Assembly: GCF_007362475.1 (NCBI RefSeq)
Contig: NZ_CP041687.1
Location: 1,736,001 to 1,800,000 of the forward strand
Origin: Chryseobacterium sp. SNU WT5
Lineage (GTDB): Bacteria; Bacteroidota; Bacteroidia; Flavobacteriales; Weeksellaceae
Direction of reading: 5' to 3'
Length of the DNA stretch: 64,000 bases
The notes under the pieces are model-generated. The model saw only the letters and a program-made list of their open reading frames with translations, was not told where the DNA came from and did no database searches. Below, in pieces: positions 42,932 through 51,158 of the stretch. Position 1 is the stretch's first letter. Each line of letters begins with the position of its first letter. The translations under genes and the position numbers were made by a program.

Positions 42932-44998
42932 ATGAAACATCAACATACTTATGACGCGCAGGGAAAACAAACTTGTTGCAGCGAAGAAGAGAAAATATAT
43001 ACCGAAGCAGGTGCAGAAGAAATTTTAAAGCCAGAGAAAGCTCTCCGAAAAAGTTTCAACGCAACGCCAGCAGATGATTCTCACGCGGGTCACGATCACG
43101 GAGCAGACGACGATCACGACCATACCAATATGGAAGGCAGTACTTTTAAACTTTTTCTGCCCAGTATCATCTCTTTATCGTTGCTTCTTATTGCATTGTA
43201 TTTTGATCATCTTTTAAAACCTGACTGGTTTACAGGTTGGGTGCGAATCGCTTGGTACATTGTCGCCTATCTTCCGGTCGGATTACCAGTATTGAAAGAG
43301 GCATTCGGAAGCATCAGGCAAGGCGCTTTCTTCTCGGAGTTTTTCTTAATGGGAATTGCCACGGTCGGAGCTTTTGGAATTGGCGAATATCCAGAAGGTG
43401 TAGCCGTAATGTTATTTTATTCTGTCGGTGAAGTTTTTCAAACCTTGGCTGTTTCCAGAGCGAAAGCCAATATTAAAAGTCTGCTGGATCAAAGACCCGA
43501 TGAAGTCACAGTCCTCAGAAATAATATTCCGGAAATCATCAAGGCTGAAAAAGCAGAGATCAATGATATTATTCAATTAAAACCTGGAGAAAAATTAGGT
43601 CTGGATGGCGAATTGCTTTCTGAAAAGTCATCCTTTAACACTGCAGCTCTAACCGGCGAAAGTAAACCAGACACGAAGTCTAAGGGAGAAACTGTTTTGG
43701 CTGGAATGATCAATTTGAACACCGTTTCCCAAGTAAAAGTGACCACTGCTTACACGGATAGCAAACTAAGTAAAATATTGGAATTGGTTCAGAATGCCAC
43801 GGCTCAGAAGGCGCCCACGGAATTATTCATCCGAAAATTTGCAAAGATTTACACTCCTATCGTGGTTTACCTTGCCATTGCGATCACCTTTGTACCTTAC
43901 TTTTTTGTGGCCAATTATGATTTTGCCGATTGGTTATATCGTGCCTTGGTATTTCTCGTAATTTCCTGTCCGTGCGCTTTGGTGATCAGTATCCCACTGG
44001 GTTATTTCGGCGGAATTGGAGCTGCGAGTAAAAATGGAATTTTATTTAAAGGCAGCAATTTTTTAGATGTTATTGCCAATATTCAAAATGTGGTGATGGA
44101 TAAAACCGGAACCATGACGGAAGGTGTTTTCAAAGTTCAGGAAGTTATTTTTAATAAAGATTTTGATCAGGCAGAAATTTTAGAAATGGTCAATGCGCTA
44201 GAAAGCAAAAGTACGCATCCTGTTGCCACGGCGATTCACGAATTTGTGGGAGAGGTTAATACCAATATCCAGTTAGAAAATGTGGAAGAAATTGCAGGTC
44301 ACGGTTTGAAAGCCACGGTTTCAGGCAAAGAATTACTAGTGGGTAATTTTAAGTTGATGGACAAATTTAATATTTCTTATGATGCTGAGGTGAGCAAAAT
44401 TGTTTACACGCTCATTGCTATTGCCTACGACAAAAAATTTGTAGGTTATCTCACAGTTGCCGACAGCATCAAACAGGACGCGAAACTGACCATCGAAAAA
44501 CTGAAATCCCTGGGTATAAAACCGACGATGTTGAGCGGTGATAAAAATGCCGTTGTTCAGTTCGTAGCGAAGGAATTGGGCATTGAAAATGCTTTTGGTG
44601 ATTTATTACCGGAAGATAAAGTAACTAAACTTCAGGAAATAAAGGCAACGAATCAGAGTGTGGCGTTTGTAGGAGATGGTGTGAATGATGCGCCAGTTGT
44701 TGCTCTAAGTGATGTCGGAATTGCCATGGGTGGACTTGGAAGTGATGCCACGGTGGAAACTGCAGATGTGGTGATTCAGGATGATATGCCAAGTAAAATC
44801 CCAATGGCCATCAATATCGGGAAGCAAACGAAGAAAATTGTTTGGCAGAATATCACTTTGGCTTTTGTGGTAAAAGGAATTGTTTTAATTTTGGGAGCAG
44901 GTGGTTTAGCGACCATGTGGGAAGCCGTTTTTGCGGATGTTGGAGTAGCGCTTTTGGCAATTTTAAATGCGGTTAGAATTCAACGAATGAAGTTTTAA
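42932..44998 (+). CDS. Heavy-metal P1B-type ATPase (Cd/Zn/Co type)
   Basis: 688 residues. The membrane metal site is VISCPCALVIS (CPC near residue 347), the phosphorylation site DKTGTMTEG (Asp about 390), the HP locus STHPVATAI and the hinge GDGVNDAPVVA. Instead of a CxxC metal-binding domain, the N-terminus has CC and a His/Asp-rich stretch (HAGHDHGADDDHDH). CPC together with a HEG-less C-terminal helix fits the Zn/Cd/Pb group rather than copper. It starts 21 bp after the adaptor gene and completes the resistance cargo by exporting metal from cytosol to periplasm for the RND pump. Confidence 0.93.
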   Translation: MKHQHTYDAQGKQTCCSEEEKIYTEAGAEEILKPEKALRKSFNATPADDSHAGHDHGADDDHDHTNMEGSTFKLFLPSIISLSLLLIALYFDHLLKPDWFTGWVRIAWYIVAYLPVGLPVLKEAFGSIRQGAFFSEFFLMGIATVGAFGIGEYPEGVAVMLFYSVGEVFQTLAVSRAKANIKSLLDQRPDEVTVLRNNIPEIIKAEKAEINDIIQLKPGEKLGLDGELLSEKSSFNTAALTGESKPDTKSKGETVLAGMINLNTVSQVKVTTAYTDSKLSKILELVQNATAQKAPTELFIRKFAKIYTPIVVYLAIAITFVPYFFVANYDFADWLYRALVFLVISCPCALVISIPLGYFGGIGAASKNGILFKGSNFLDVIANIQNVVMDKTGTMTEGVFKVQEVIFNKDFDQAEILEMVNALESKSTHPVATAIHEFVGEVNTNIQLENVEEIAGHGLKATVSGKELLVGNFKLMDKFNISYDAEVSKIVYTLIAIAYDKKFVGYLTVADSIKQDAKLTIEKLKSLGIKPTMLSGDKNAVVQFVAKELGIENAFGDLLPEDKVTKLQEIKATNQSVAFVGDGVNDAPVVALSDVGIAMGGLGSDATVETADVVIQDDMPSKIPMAINIGKQTKKIVWQNITLAFVVKGIVLILGAGGLATMWEAVFADVGVALLAILNAVRIQRMKF

Positions 44999-45137
44999 AT
45001 AAATTATTTCCGCTAAAATTTATTGATAAAACCTAGGTAATATTTGCAAATACTTTGAGATTTTATTCGATAAATCGCGAAGTCGTTTCCAATAACTTTA
45101 AAAAAAAATAGTAAAACTAATTATCACAGACTATTCA

Positions 45138-45156
45138 TTAGCACCTAAATTAGCAC
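45138..45156 (+). promoter_or_regulatory. Doubled TAGCACC repeats at the right end of the 15.5 kb element
   Basis: TAGCACCTAAATTAGCACC, the partner of the repeats at 29846. It lies about 46 bp inside the core at 45202. Confidence 0.55.
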
Positions 45157-45169
45157 CCAAAAATAAAAG

Positions 45170-45216
45170 ACCCTGTAAATCAATTGATTACAGGGTATTC
45201 TGTGGAGTTGGAGGGA
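45170..45216 (+). repeat. ssrA-type attachment copy c with terminator hairpin
   Basis: The core at 45202-45216 is identical to the ssrA 3' end. CCCTGTAAATCAA / TTGATTACAGGG is an almost perfect palindrome immediately upstream, with a T-rich tail on the minus strand. This is the junction between the 15.5 kb and 5.6 kb elements. Confidence 0.88.
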
Positions 45217-45363
45217 CTATAATACCTTATTTCCTTTTAATTCAACCGCTACTATTAATTTACTTAATATTATATAAGTTACTGATTAATAGTATTTATA
45301 GTGGTTTTTTTAAATGCTAAAAGTAAGATGAGTTAAGATAGATTAAATATTTATTGACTAAAG

Positions 45364-45383
45364 ATGGACTAAATATGGACTAA
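45364..45383 (+). promoter_or_regulatory. Doubled ATGGACTAA repeats at the left end of the 5.6 kb element
   Basis: ATGGACTAAATATGGACTAA, identical over 20 bp to 50698-50717 at the other end. These are likely integrase arm sites. The -7 box TATATTTG (45388-45395) of the integrase gene follows directly, so binding could repress it. Confidence 0.6.
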
Positions 45384-45415
45384 GTTGTATATTTGTATAG
45401 TTCAAACTTACAATT

Positions 45416-46744
45416 ATGGCAACTATTAAATTTATTCTGCAGTCAGATAAACCAAACGCACCTATTTACGCCCGTTTTAGAGATGGTCAATCTATTGACC
45501 TTAAAAGAAAAACAAGGGAATCCATAAACCCCGAATTTTGGGACATCAAAAAGAGTAAACTTAAAAACATTCAGTCCGCAAACGAAACGACGTTAAAACA
45601 TATTGAAAACGTTAAAACAAAACTGTCTGAAATAGAAACTTTTATTTTTGACCAATACCGTAAAAGGAGCGAAAACGAAATAATTAACGGTATTTGGTTA
45701 GACGAGATTTTAACCGCCTTTTATACTGGAGGGCGGAAATTAGAACAATTAGATTTTTTAGATAATTATTTAGAGTATTATAAAACTGATGTTTTGCCAT
45801 TCCGTAAAAATAGAGGTAAACAAATTGCAGATGCAACCACTAAAAAACAATTGACAATTATTACAAAGATTTTAAATTTCTGCAAAATTCAAAACCGACG
45901 TTTAAAAGTTTCCGACTGGGACGTTTCAATTTCTAATAAGTTTGAGCAGTATTTAGAAAAACAAGGTATTGCAAAGGGAACAATCGGGCGTTATATCAAA
46001 TATCCTAAAACGATTATAAACCACGCTAAAACGCTAAATATTGAAGTCAATAAAAATATTGACCAAATTAAAGGTTATACGACCGAAACCCCTACTATTT
46101 TCATTACCGAAAAGGAATTACAAGGCATTCAAAAATTAACTTTTTTAGAACCTCAACTGGAAACCGCTAAAGACTGGTTAATTATTGGTTTTTACACAGG
46201 ACAAAGGGCGTCCGATTTACTACAAATGACGGCTAAAATGTTTTTTGAAATTGACGGACATACATTTATTAACCTCCACCAACAAAAGACGAAAAACGGG
46301 GTTCTAATACCTTTACACGATGAAGTTAAAAAGATAATCGAAAAAAGAAACGGACAATTTCCGCCCTTGTTTTCCGCAAATATTGAAAGTGCAAAAACTA
46401 TTTTTAATAAACATTTACGAACCATTGCAAAAAAGGCAGAAATTAACCGTTTGGATTATGGTAAAAAATACGATGCAAAACTAAAAAAGAATATTTACGG
46501 GCAGTATCCACTTTGTGAAATAATAAGTTCCCACGTTTGCAGACGAAGTTTCGCAACTCACAATTATATTAAAGTTCCCACGCCTATAATAATGGCAGTA
46601 ACGGGACATAGAACCGAAAAGGAGTTTTTAAATTATATCGGTAAGGATTTTAACGACCAATCAAAAGAAATTCTAAACTACTGGAGAACCGCCCAACAAT
46701 CTATTGAAACGGAAACCACGCCCGAAACCAAAACTGCAAACTAA
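45416..46744 (+). CDS. Tyrosine recombinase/integrase of the 5.6 kb element
   Basis: 442 residues. After an arm-binding domain and a SAM-like domain, the catalytic core shows LIIGFYTGQRASDLL (Arg), SSHVCRRSFATH (H-x-x-R), VTGHRTEKEFLNYIG (His and Tyr). It is only distantly similar to the integrase at 29869 yet flanked by the same core sequence, so two integrase types use the ssrA 3' end. Transcription probably starts at the -7 box TATATTTG about 20 bp upstream of the ATG. Confidence 0.93.
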   Translation: MATIKFILQSDKPNAPIYARFRDGQSIDLKRKTRESINPEFWDIKKSKLKNIQSANETTLKHIENVKTKLSEIETFIFDQYRKRSENEIINGIWLDEILTAFYTGGRKLEQLDFLDNYLEYYKTDVLPFRKNRGKQIADATTKKQLTIITKILNFCKIQNRRLKVSDWDVSISNKFEQYLEKQGIAKGTIGRYIKYPKTIINHAKTLNIEVNKNIDQIKGYTTETPTIFITEKELQGIQKLTFLEPQLETAKDWLIIGFYTGQRASDLLQMTAKMFFEIDGHTFINLHQQKTKNGVLIPLHDEVKKIIEKRNGQFPPLFSANIESAKTIFNKHLRTIAKKAEINRLDYGKKYDAKLKKNIYGQYPLCEIISSHVCRRSFATHNYIKVPTPIIMAVTGHRTEKEFLNYIGKDFNDQSKEILNYWRTAQQSIETETTPETKTAN

Positions 46745-46800
46745 TCTATTTAGACTGTAGAAATATTTTAAATTTGTCTAAACGTTCAAACCTTACAATT

Positions 46801-47592
46801 ATGCAAAAACCAATTTACGAAATTTTTGATAGTATCCGTTCGGGTGAAATGGGTGATTCTCAAATGCATAAATTCATAATGGATTATTCTAATAATTATG
46901 ATATTGAAATTTTGAAACTACTTTTGAGAGATTTAGAGTTTTATTTTTTTATGGAAAAAGAAGAAAAAGAATCTGAGTTTTCATGGGATGAAAAGGAAAA
47001 GAAAATTAAAGAATTAGAAGAAAAAAATAAAGAAATTCCAGTTTATCCAAGTTTTAAAGGTGCTATCGAACTAACTCAAAAACAATTTGAAGCAAAAGAA
47101 AAATTAAAGAAAACAGGGTGGGACTTTGATAAAATGCCTCCAAATATAGATTGGGAAAAAATCTTATATCCTTTTGAATTTTTTTGTTTGTATCAATTTG
47201 AGCGGTTATTAAAAAACAAAATAGTTGAAGTAAACGAAAAGAGTTTAAATGAGAATAGAACTGTAGTAACTAATATTTTTGAAATTCCCGAAAATGAATA
47301 TTCAGGAAAAAATGAGTTAAGTCCAAAAGAAAAATTAATCGTTTTAGATAAATTGGGAATTGTCGAATTGTTACGTCAAAAATTAAATTTTAACGATAAC
47401 GCCACTCATTTAGCAGAAATACTTGGAGCGATTACGGGAATAGATAACACCAAAGGAACTTTAACAGGATATTGTAATTATCTTACACGTTCCGACCATT
47501 CAAACAAAAATAGTCCTTATAGTAGTGAGAACACCGTAAATAAGGCAATGCAAATTTATAATACTTTCAAATTAAAAGATAAAACAAACTAA
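46801..47592 (+). CDS. Unknown element protein
   Basis: 263 residues from the ATG at 46801; upstream in-frame codons overlap a perfect -7 box TAAATTTG (46769-46776), so the later start is preferred. It is acidic and helical, with a coiled centre (EKEEKESEFSWDEKEKKIKE). The C-terminal part (LAEILGAITGIDNTKGTLTG, YCNYLTRSD) resembles RteC-like or other flavobacterial element proteins only loosely. The 5' leader TTCAAACCTTACAATTATG repeats the one before the integrase gene. Confidence 0.75.
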   Translation: MQKPIYEIFDSIRSGEMGDSQMHKFIMDYSNNYDIEILKLLLRDLEFYFFMEKEEKESEFSWDEKEKKIKELEEKNKEIPVYPSFKGAIELTQKQFEAKEKLKKTGWDFDKMPPNIDWEKILYPFEFFCLYQFERLLKNKIVEVNEKSLNENRTVVTNIFEIPENEYSGKNELSPKEKLIVLDKLGIVELLRQKLNFNDNATHLAEILGAITGIDNTKGTLTGYCNYLTRSDHSNKNSPYSSENTVNKAMQIYNTFKLKDKTN

Positions 47593-47689
47593 ACAGGTTT
47601 GTTTTTTTTTATTTCAGTCAATTAAAAATAAGTATTACTTAGTAATTACTTAGATTCCCTTTGTAGTGTTCAATTTAAAACATTACAAA

Positions 47690-47968
47690 ATGGAAACAAT
47701 TAATTTCGTCGGCATAACGCCTGACAATTTTCTAAACGAATTAGTAAGTAAAGTTAAAACCGCATTACTAAACGATCTCGAAAAGTCTTTCAAAGACAAC
47801 GAACCAAACCGATACTATACTGCAGATCAAATTTGCGAACGGTTCAGTATTACCAAACCGACCATACACGAATACAGAAAACGGAAAATCATAAAATCCT
47901 ATAAATTAGGGTCACGGGTTTATTACCGTTTAGATGAGATCGAAAACGCAATGATTATTAACGATTAA
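47690..47968 (+). CDS. Helix-turn-helix DNA-binding protein
   Basis: 92 residues from the ATG at 47690. A coiled N-terminus is followed by an excisionase-type winged helix: YYTADQICERFSITKPTIHE, then KIIKSYKLGSRVYYRLDEIE. It is the counterpart of the HTH gene at 31931 in the larger element, likely a recombination directionality factor or regulator. Confidence 0.85.
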   Translation: METINFVGITPDNFLNELVSKVKTALLNDLEKSFKDNEPNRYYTADQICERFSITKPTIHEYRKRKIIKSYKLGSRVYYRLDEIENAMIIND

Positions 47969-47979
47969 TTTTTATTGCT

Positions 47980-48384
47980 ATGACGTTCATTCCTGATAAC
48001 TACAAATTAACGTACAAACTTAACGACGTTAAAAAGACTTTCAGACAATATCAAATAGAGTCTGCAGAAATACCAAACCTTTTGCCTGAACTGGTACGCA
48101 CCGAAAAAAACAACGGTTTTAATTCAATTACTGGAGCGGAAAACATTTTAAAGGTTCGCAATGCAACCAACTGGACTAAATGCAGTTTAGCAGGATTAAG
48201 ACCAACTGGAATACCTAATTTTTACTATTCAGATTTGCCTGTTAATGACGTTAAATCCTTAATAGTAGCATTCATACCCGATGACTGGGAAACGGTCGTT
48301 TTAAGGGTCTGCAAACAGTTCTATCCAAAGGGAAACCCTGAATACAGAAACCGTTTAGTAAAACACCTAATCACTAATTTTTAG
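47980..48384 (+). CDS. Unknown small element protein
   Basis: 134 residues, soluble, with KLTYKLNDVKKTFRQYQIES and a C-terminal FYPKGNPEYRNRLVKHLITN. No family recognised. It sits between the HTH gene and the replication gene and starts 11 bp after the former. A hairpin follows its stop. Confidence 0.72.
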   Translation: MTFIPDNYKLTYKLNDVKKTFRQYQIESAEIPNLLPELVRTEKNNGFNSITGAENILKVRNATNWTKCSLAGLRPTGIPNFYYSDLPVNDVKSLIVAFIPDDWETVVLRVCKQFYPKGNPEYRNRLVKHLITNF

Positions 48385-48392
48385 AGCCAAAA

Positions 48393-48421
48393 AAAGGGAG
48401 TGCAAAAACTGCATTCCCTTT
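48393..48421 (+). terminator. Hairpin upstream of the replication gene
   Basis: AAAGGGAGTGCA / TGCATTCCCTTT with a 5-nt loop. The T run is short, so it may be a terminator or, given its place before a rolling-circle-type Rep gene, part of a replication origin. Confidence 0.5.
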
Positions 48422-48476
48422 AGGCGTTCAAACCTAACAACTGGATAACCATTTGTTAAAACAAAGATACTTATTT

Positions 48477-49826
48477 ATGATTGATTTTATAAAGATAAAC
48501 TACAGTAATACAGGTTACATTTTACCGACTTCATTAATAGATTTTAAAAGTGGTTTTAATCTTAATACGGGAGAAATTGAAGAAAATATAACGGGTAATT
48601 ATTACGACTTTAAAATAAAACGTTTCGGTTCGGGTCGTACAATGATAACTGGAAGTATTCATAAATTCTTTAACCGTCACGATTTTAACGGAAATGATTT
48701 GACCGCTATTAATTTCCAAAAATCGGTTTTAGATTTAAGAAACGAAATAAATTTAATCCCTGATGAGTGCATACTGGAAAACGTCGAAATAGGAGTAAAC
48801 GTTCAGACTGATTTTAACCCTAATTTGTTTTTAGATAACCTTTTATTTCATAGAACAACGGAATTTAATAAACCAATTTCGGGCGTTCACTATATGCAGT
48901 CTAAAAAGGACAACTACATTATAAAAATTTACAATAAGACCGCCCAAAACAACCGTGTTTTAAGGGGTTTAGAGCGTGAATTGAAAGGTAATAACATAAC
49001 GCAAAAGGAACGCACCCAAAAGGAAAGTTTAGCGCAAATAATTAAAGACCAATTAAAAGATAATACGTTGAGGTTTGAAATAAAATTTTTAAAGATGGAA
49101 GTATTAAATAAAATGGGAATTAAAACAACTGCAGACCTTTATAAACGTGAAATATTTGAACAGTTTAAACAGTTATTATTGGAGGAATTTAACGAGGTTT
49201 ATTTTTTTGATTATACAACCCAAATTCATAAAATGAAACCTATAAACCAAATTAGTTTTAAAGATTATCGAAACCCTAACTTTTGGAAATCGTTAAATCG
49301 AAAAGATAAATATTATCATAAAAAAAGGTTTAACCAATTAACGTTGGAATATTCCCAAGATTTAAAAGGTAAAATTTCCGAAATAATTTCCAAAAAGATA
49401 GACCAACTGACCGCCAAAAGTTTAGACATTTTAACCGACATTTTAGCACCTGAAAAAACGGTAAACTTTAGACAAATTAACCATTCATATATAGGGGTAA
49501 AACGTCCCAATATTACTACAGAAAATAACAGGGTTTGTTTAGTAACTGGATTAAATATTTCTATGCAAAAAAAGACTTCAAAATATTTGTGTTCAACTGG
49601 TTTGATTTATTATTTAGAAAATGAACCCGATATTTATAAACGGTTAAAAGATAAATATCTGACTGCAGAAAAAAGGGGTTCGGAATTACGAAAACAAATT
49701 TATTACATAGCGCACAATATTAGAAACACAAAAACGAACGTGGAACATAATAAACGGAACAACCGCCAACGATTTGAGCAAAGAAATTACCCTAAACACC
49801 AATTACAGTTTAGTTTTATTCCTTAA
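48477..49826 (+). CDS. Gene II/X-like rolling-circle replication protein
   Basis: 449 residues from the ATG at 48477. It opens MIDFIKINYSN, continues with a beta-rich nuclease-like half (ITGSIHKFFN, NVEIGVNVQTDF, YIIKIYNKTAQ) and LRFEIKFLKME, matching replication initiators of filamentous-phage and plasmid type (gene II/X family). The C-terminal third is basic and contains a long helical stretch. The catalytic tyrosine cannot be assigned with certainty. It would nick and replicate the excised circular element. Confidence 0.75.
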   Translation: MIDFIKINYSNTGYILPTSLIDFKSGFNLNTGEIEENITGNYYDFKIKRFGSGRTMITGSIHKFFNRHDFNGNDLTAINFQKSVLDLRNEINLIPDECILENVEIGVNVQTDFNPNLFLDNLLFHRTTEFNKPISGVHYMQSKKDNYIIKIYNKTAQNNRVLRGLERELKGNNITQKERTQKESLAQIIKDQLKDNTLRFEIKFLKMEVLNKMGIKTTADLYKREIFEQFKQLLLEEFNEVYFFDYTTQIHKMKPINQISFKDYRNPNFWKSLNRKDKYYHKKRFNQLTLEYSQDLKGKISEIISKKIDQLTAKSLDILTDILAPEKTVNFRQINHSYIGVKRPNITTENNRVCLVTGLNISMQKKTSKYLCSTGLIYYLENEPDIYKRLKDKYLTAEKRGSELRKQIYYIAHNIRNTKTNVEHNKRNNRQRFEQRNYPKHQLQFSFIP

Positions 49827-49911
49827 TAATTTAGGTTATTAATTTAAAATTGAAACCTTACAAAACCTTACATTTTTTAAAAAAAACCTTACAATAATTT
49901 ACATTTATATT

Positions 49912-50499
49912 ATGGGTAGATGGTCAACATATCCAACAACGGTAAACGACTTAAGAGAAATTGATATTTCGTTTTTGTCAAAACACGATTATTTAAAACC
50001 TGATGACTTTAGATCGGGCGTTATTACGTGGAGTCATTCCAACGGTAATAAAAACAGTATTTCAGTACGTACGGTTACGAACGATACAAACGGGGTCTTA
50101 ACTTTAGATTATACCTTTAACAATACTGAAAAAATCAATTATCAAATACATTTAATTACACGCCCCTCTAATTTGGGAGTGGGTTTAATATGGTTTTTTG
50201 TTTGTCCTTATACTGGTAAGGTTTGCAGAAAATTGCACCTTATACACGGTTATTTTAAACACCGTTCTGCATTATCGGGTATTATGTACCAAAGTCAAAT
50301 AGAGTCTAAAAAATGGAGGGAATGGAGCAAAGTTTTTAAGGGTGATTTTGACGATAAACTTTATAGTGAAGTGTACAGTAAAGGTTTTAAAAAATTTTAT
50401 GCTGGTAAAATGACAAAACGTTATTCCCGTATTTGTAAAAAAATAAAAGAATCTGAAAATTTAGATTTTAGAAAGTTTTATAAATCGTTTGGATTATAA
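49912..50499 (+). CDS. Unknown protein at the right end of the 5.6 kb element
   Basis: 195 residues, basic and aromatic. It has a beta-rich N-terminal part (SISVRTVTN, GVLTLDYTFN) and a WFFVCPYTGKVCRKLHLIHG segment whose two cysteines could bind metal. The C-terminus is strongly basic (MTKRYSRICKKIKES). The combination suggests nucleic-acid binding; no family recognised. The upstream region holds repeated CCTTACA motifs (49855-49893). Confidence 0.7.
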   Translation: MGRWSTYPTTVNDLREIDISFLSKHDYLKPDDFRSGVITWSHSNGNKNSISVRTVTNDTNGVLTLDYTFNNTEKINYQIHLITRPSNLGVGLIWFFVCPYTGKVCRKLHLIHGYFKHRSALSGIMYQSQIESKKWREWSKVFKGDFDDKLYSEVYSKGFKKFYAGKMTKRYSRICKKIKESENLDFRKFYKSFGL

Positions 50500-50697
50500 A
50501 CGGTCGATTAACTAAAATCTTATAAACTCTAACAGTTAGTAATTACGAACATTGTATGCAAAGAAATGAGTCTTAAACGGTTCATTTTTTTGTTTCCTGA
50601 CCGTATCAAATTATTACAATTATACTGCAATATGTTGCAAACTTTTTAAAGGTTATAACTTCAATAAATAGTAGTAAAAAGACGTTAAAAATAAGTT

Positions 50698-50717
50698 ATG
50701 GACTAAATATGGACTAA
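50698..50717 (+). promoter_or_regulatory. Doubled ATGGACTAA repeats at the right end of the 5.6 kb element
   Basis: Exact 20-bp copy of 45364-45383 in the same orientation, 45 bp from the core at 50762. Confidence 0.6.
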
Positions 50718-50719
50718 AT

Positions 50720-50757
50720 AAAAAATAACTTACTGAAAATCAATAAGTTATTTTTAA
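50720..50757 (-). terminator. Terminator of ssrA supplied by the 5.6 kb element
   Basis: On the minus strand AATAACTTA / TAAGTTATT with an 11-nt loop is followed by a run of six T, directly downstream of the tmRNA 3' end. Confidence 0.85.
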
Positions 50758-50761
50758 AATA

Positions 50762-50776
50762 GTGGAGTTGGAGGGA
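50762..50776 (+). repeat. Attachment core d at the ssrA 3' end
   Basis: GTGGAGTTGGAGGGA overlaps the T-arm/acceptor side of tmRNA. The same 15 bp recur at 29717 and 45202. Confidence 0.88.
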
Positions 50777-51158
50777 TTCGAACCCTCGTCCAAACAAGCA
50801 ACACATAAGGCTTCTACATGCTTATTCTGCTATTGATTTTCGACCGGAGACAGAGAACAGACACCCAATCACCGACTTAACTTCTTTAGTTTTCGATCTC
50901 GAACCGAAGTCTTTCGAGACTTATTTCTGCATTGCTATGCCTCAGAATCAAACGCCGCAGAACGGAGCATTTGTGAGACATCTTGCCTCCTTACTATCTT
51001 CGGGAGAGCGCTTGAATCCTACTTTATTCAGATTAAGCTGCAAGAGCGAACTCTTCGTTGCCAGTTAAAAGTTTGTAGCAAGGGATTTAAGAGATCGCGC
51101 TACGGTTCTCTGCATGCTTACTTATCCATCGATCTTGCTGTCGAAACCAGTCAACCCC
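50763..51158 (-). ncRNA. ssrA: Transfer-messenger RNA (tmRNA)
   Basis: Rescues stalled ribosomes. The 5' end reads GGGGTTGACTGGTTTCGACAG and pairs with the 3' acceptor strand CAACTCC plus discriminator A. The T-arm contains GAGGGTTCGAATCCCTC. CCA is not encoded and must be added. The tag reading frame at 51033-51062 encodes GNEEFALAA followed by TAA. Three integrative elements have used its 3' end as target; each restores the last 15 bp, so the RNA stays intact. Confidence 0.95.

Larger units (their letters stand above)
29717..45216 (+). mobile_element. 15.5 kb mobilizable integrative element with metal-efflux cargo
   Basis: Bounded by identical 15-bp cores (29717-29731 and 45202-45216) that copy the ssrA 3' end. 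Contents in order: tyrosine integrase, unknown gene, HTH protein, DUF3987 protein, iteron-like repeats, zinc-finger/TOPRIM primase-like protein, candidate oriT, MobC-like protein, MobA/VirD2-type relaxase, membrane protein, and a metal-efflux operon. There are no conjugative transfer genes, so it would depend on a helper element for transfer. Confidence 0.85.
45202..50776 (+). mobile_element. 5.6 kb integrative element with gene II-like replication protein
   Basis: Bounded by identical 15-bp cores at 45202-45216 and 50762-50776, the latter inside ssrA. Contents: tyrosine integrase, unknown gene, HTH protein, unknown gene, rolling-circle-type replication protein, unknown gene. There is no relaxase, capsid or secretion gene I can recognise. 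It could be a replicating satellite, a phage-derived element or a minimal mobilizable element. Confidence 0.82.

Noticed and set aside
29717..45216. Full integrative and conjugative element (ICE)
   Set aside because: Only relaxase and accessory mobilization genes are present; no Tra/VirB-type secretion genes or coupling protein.
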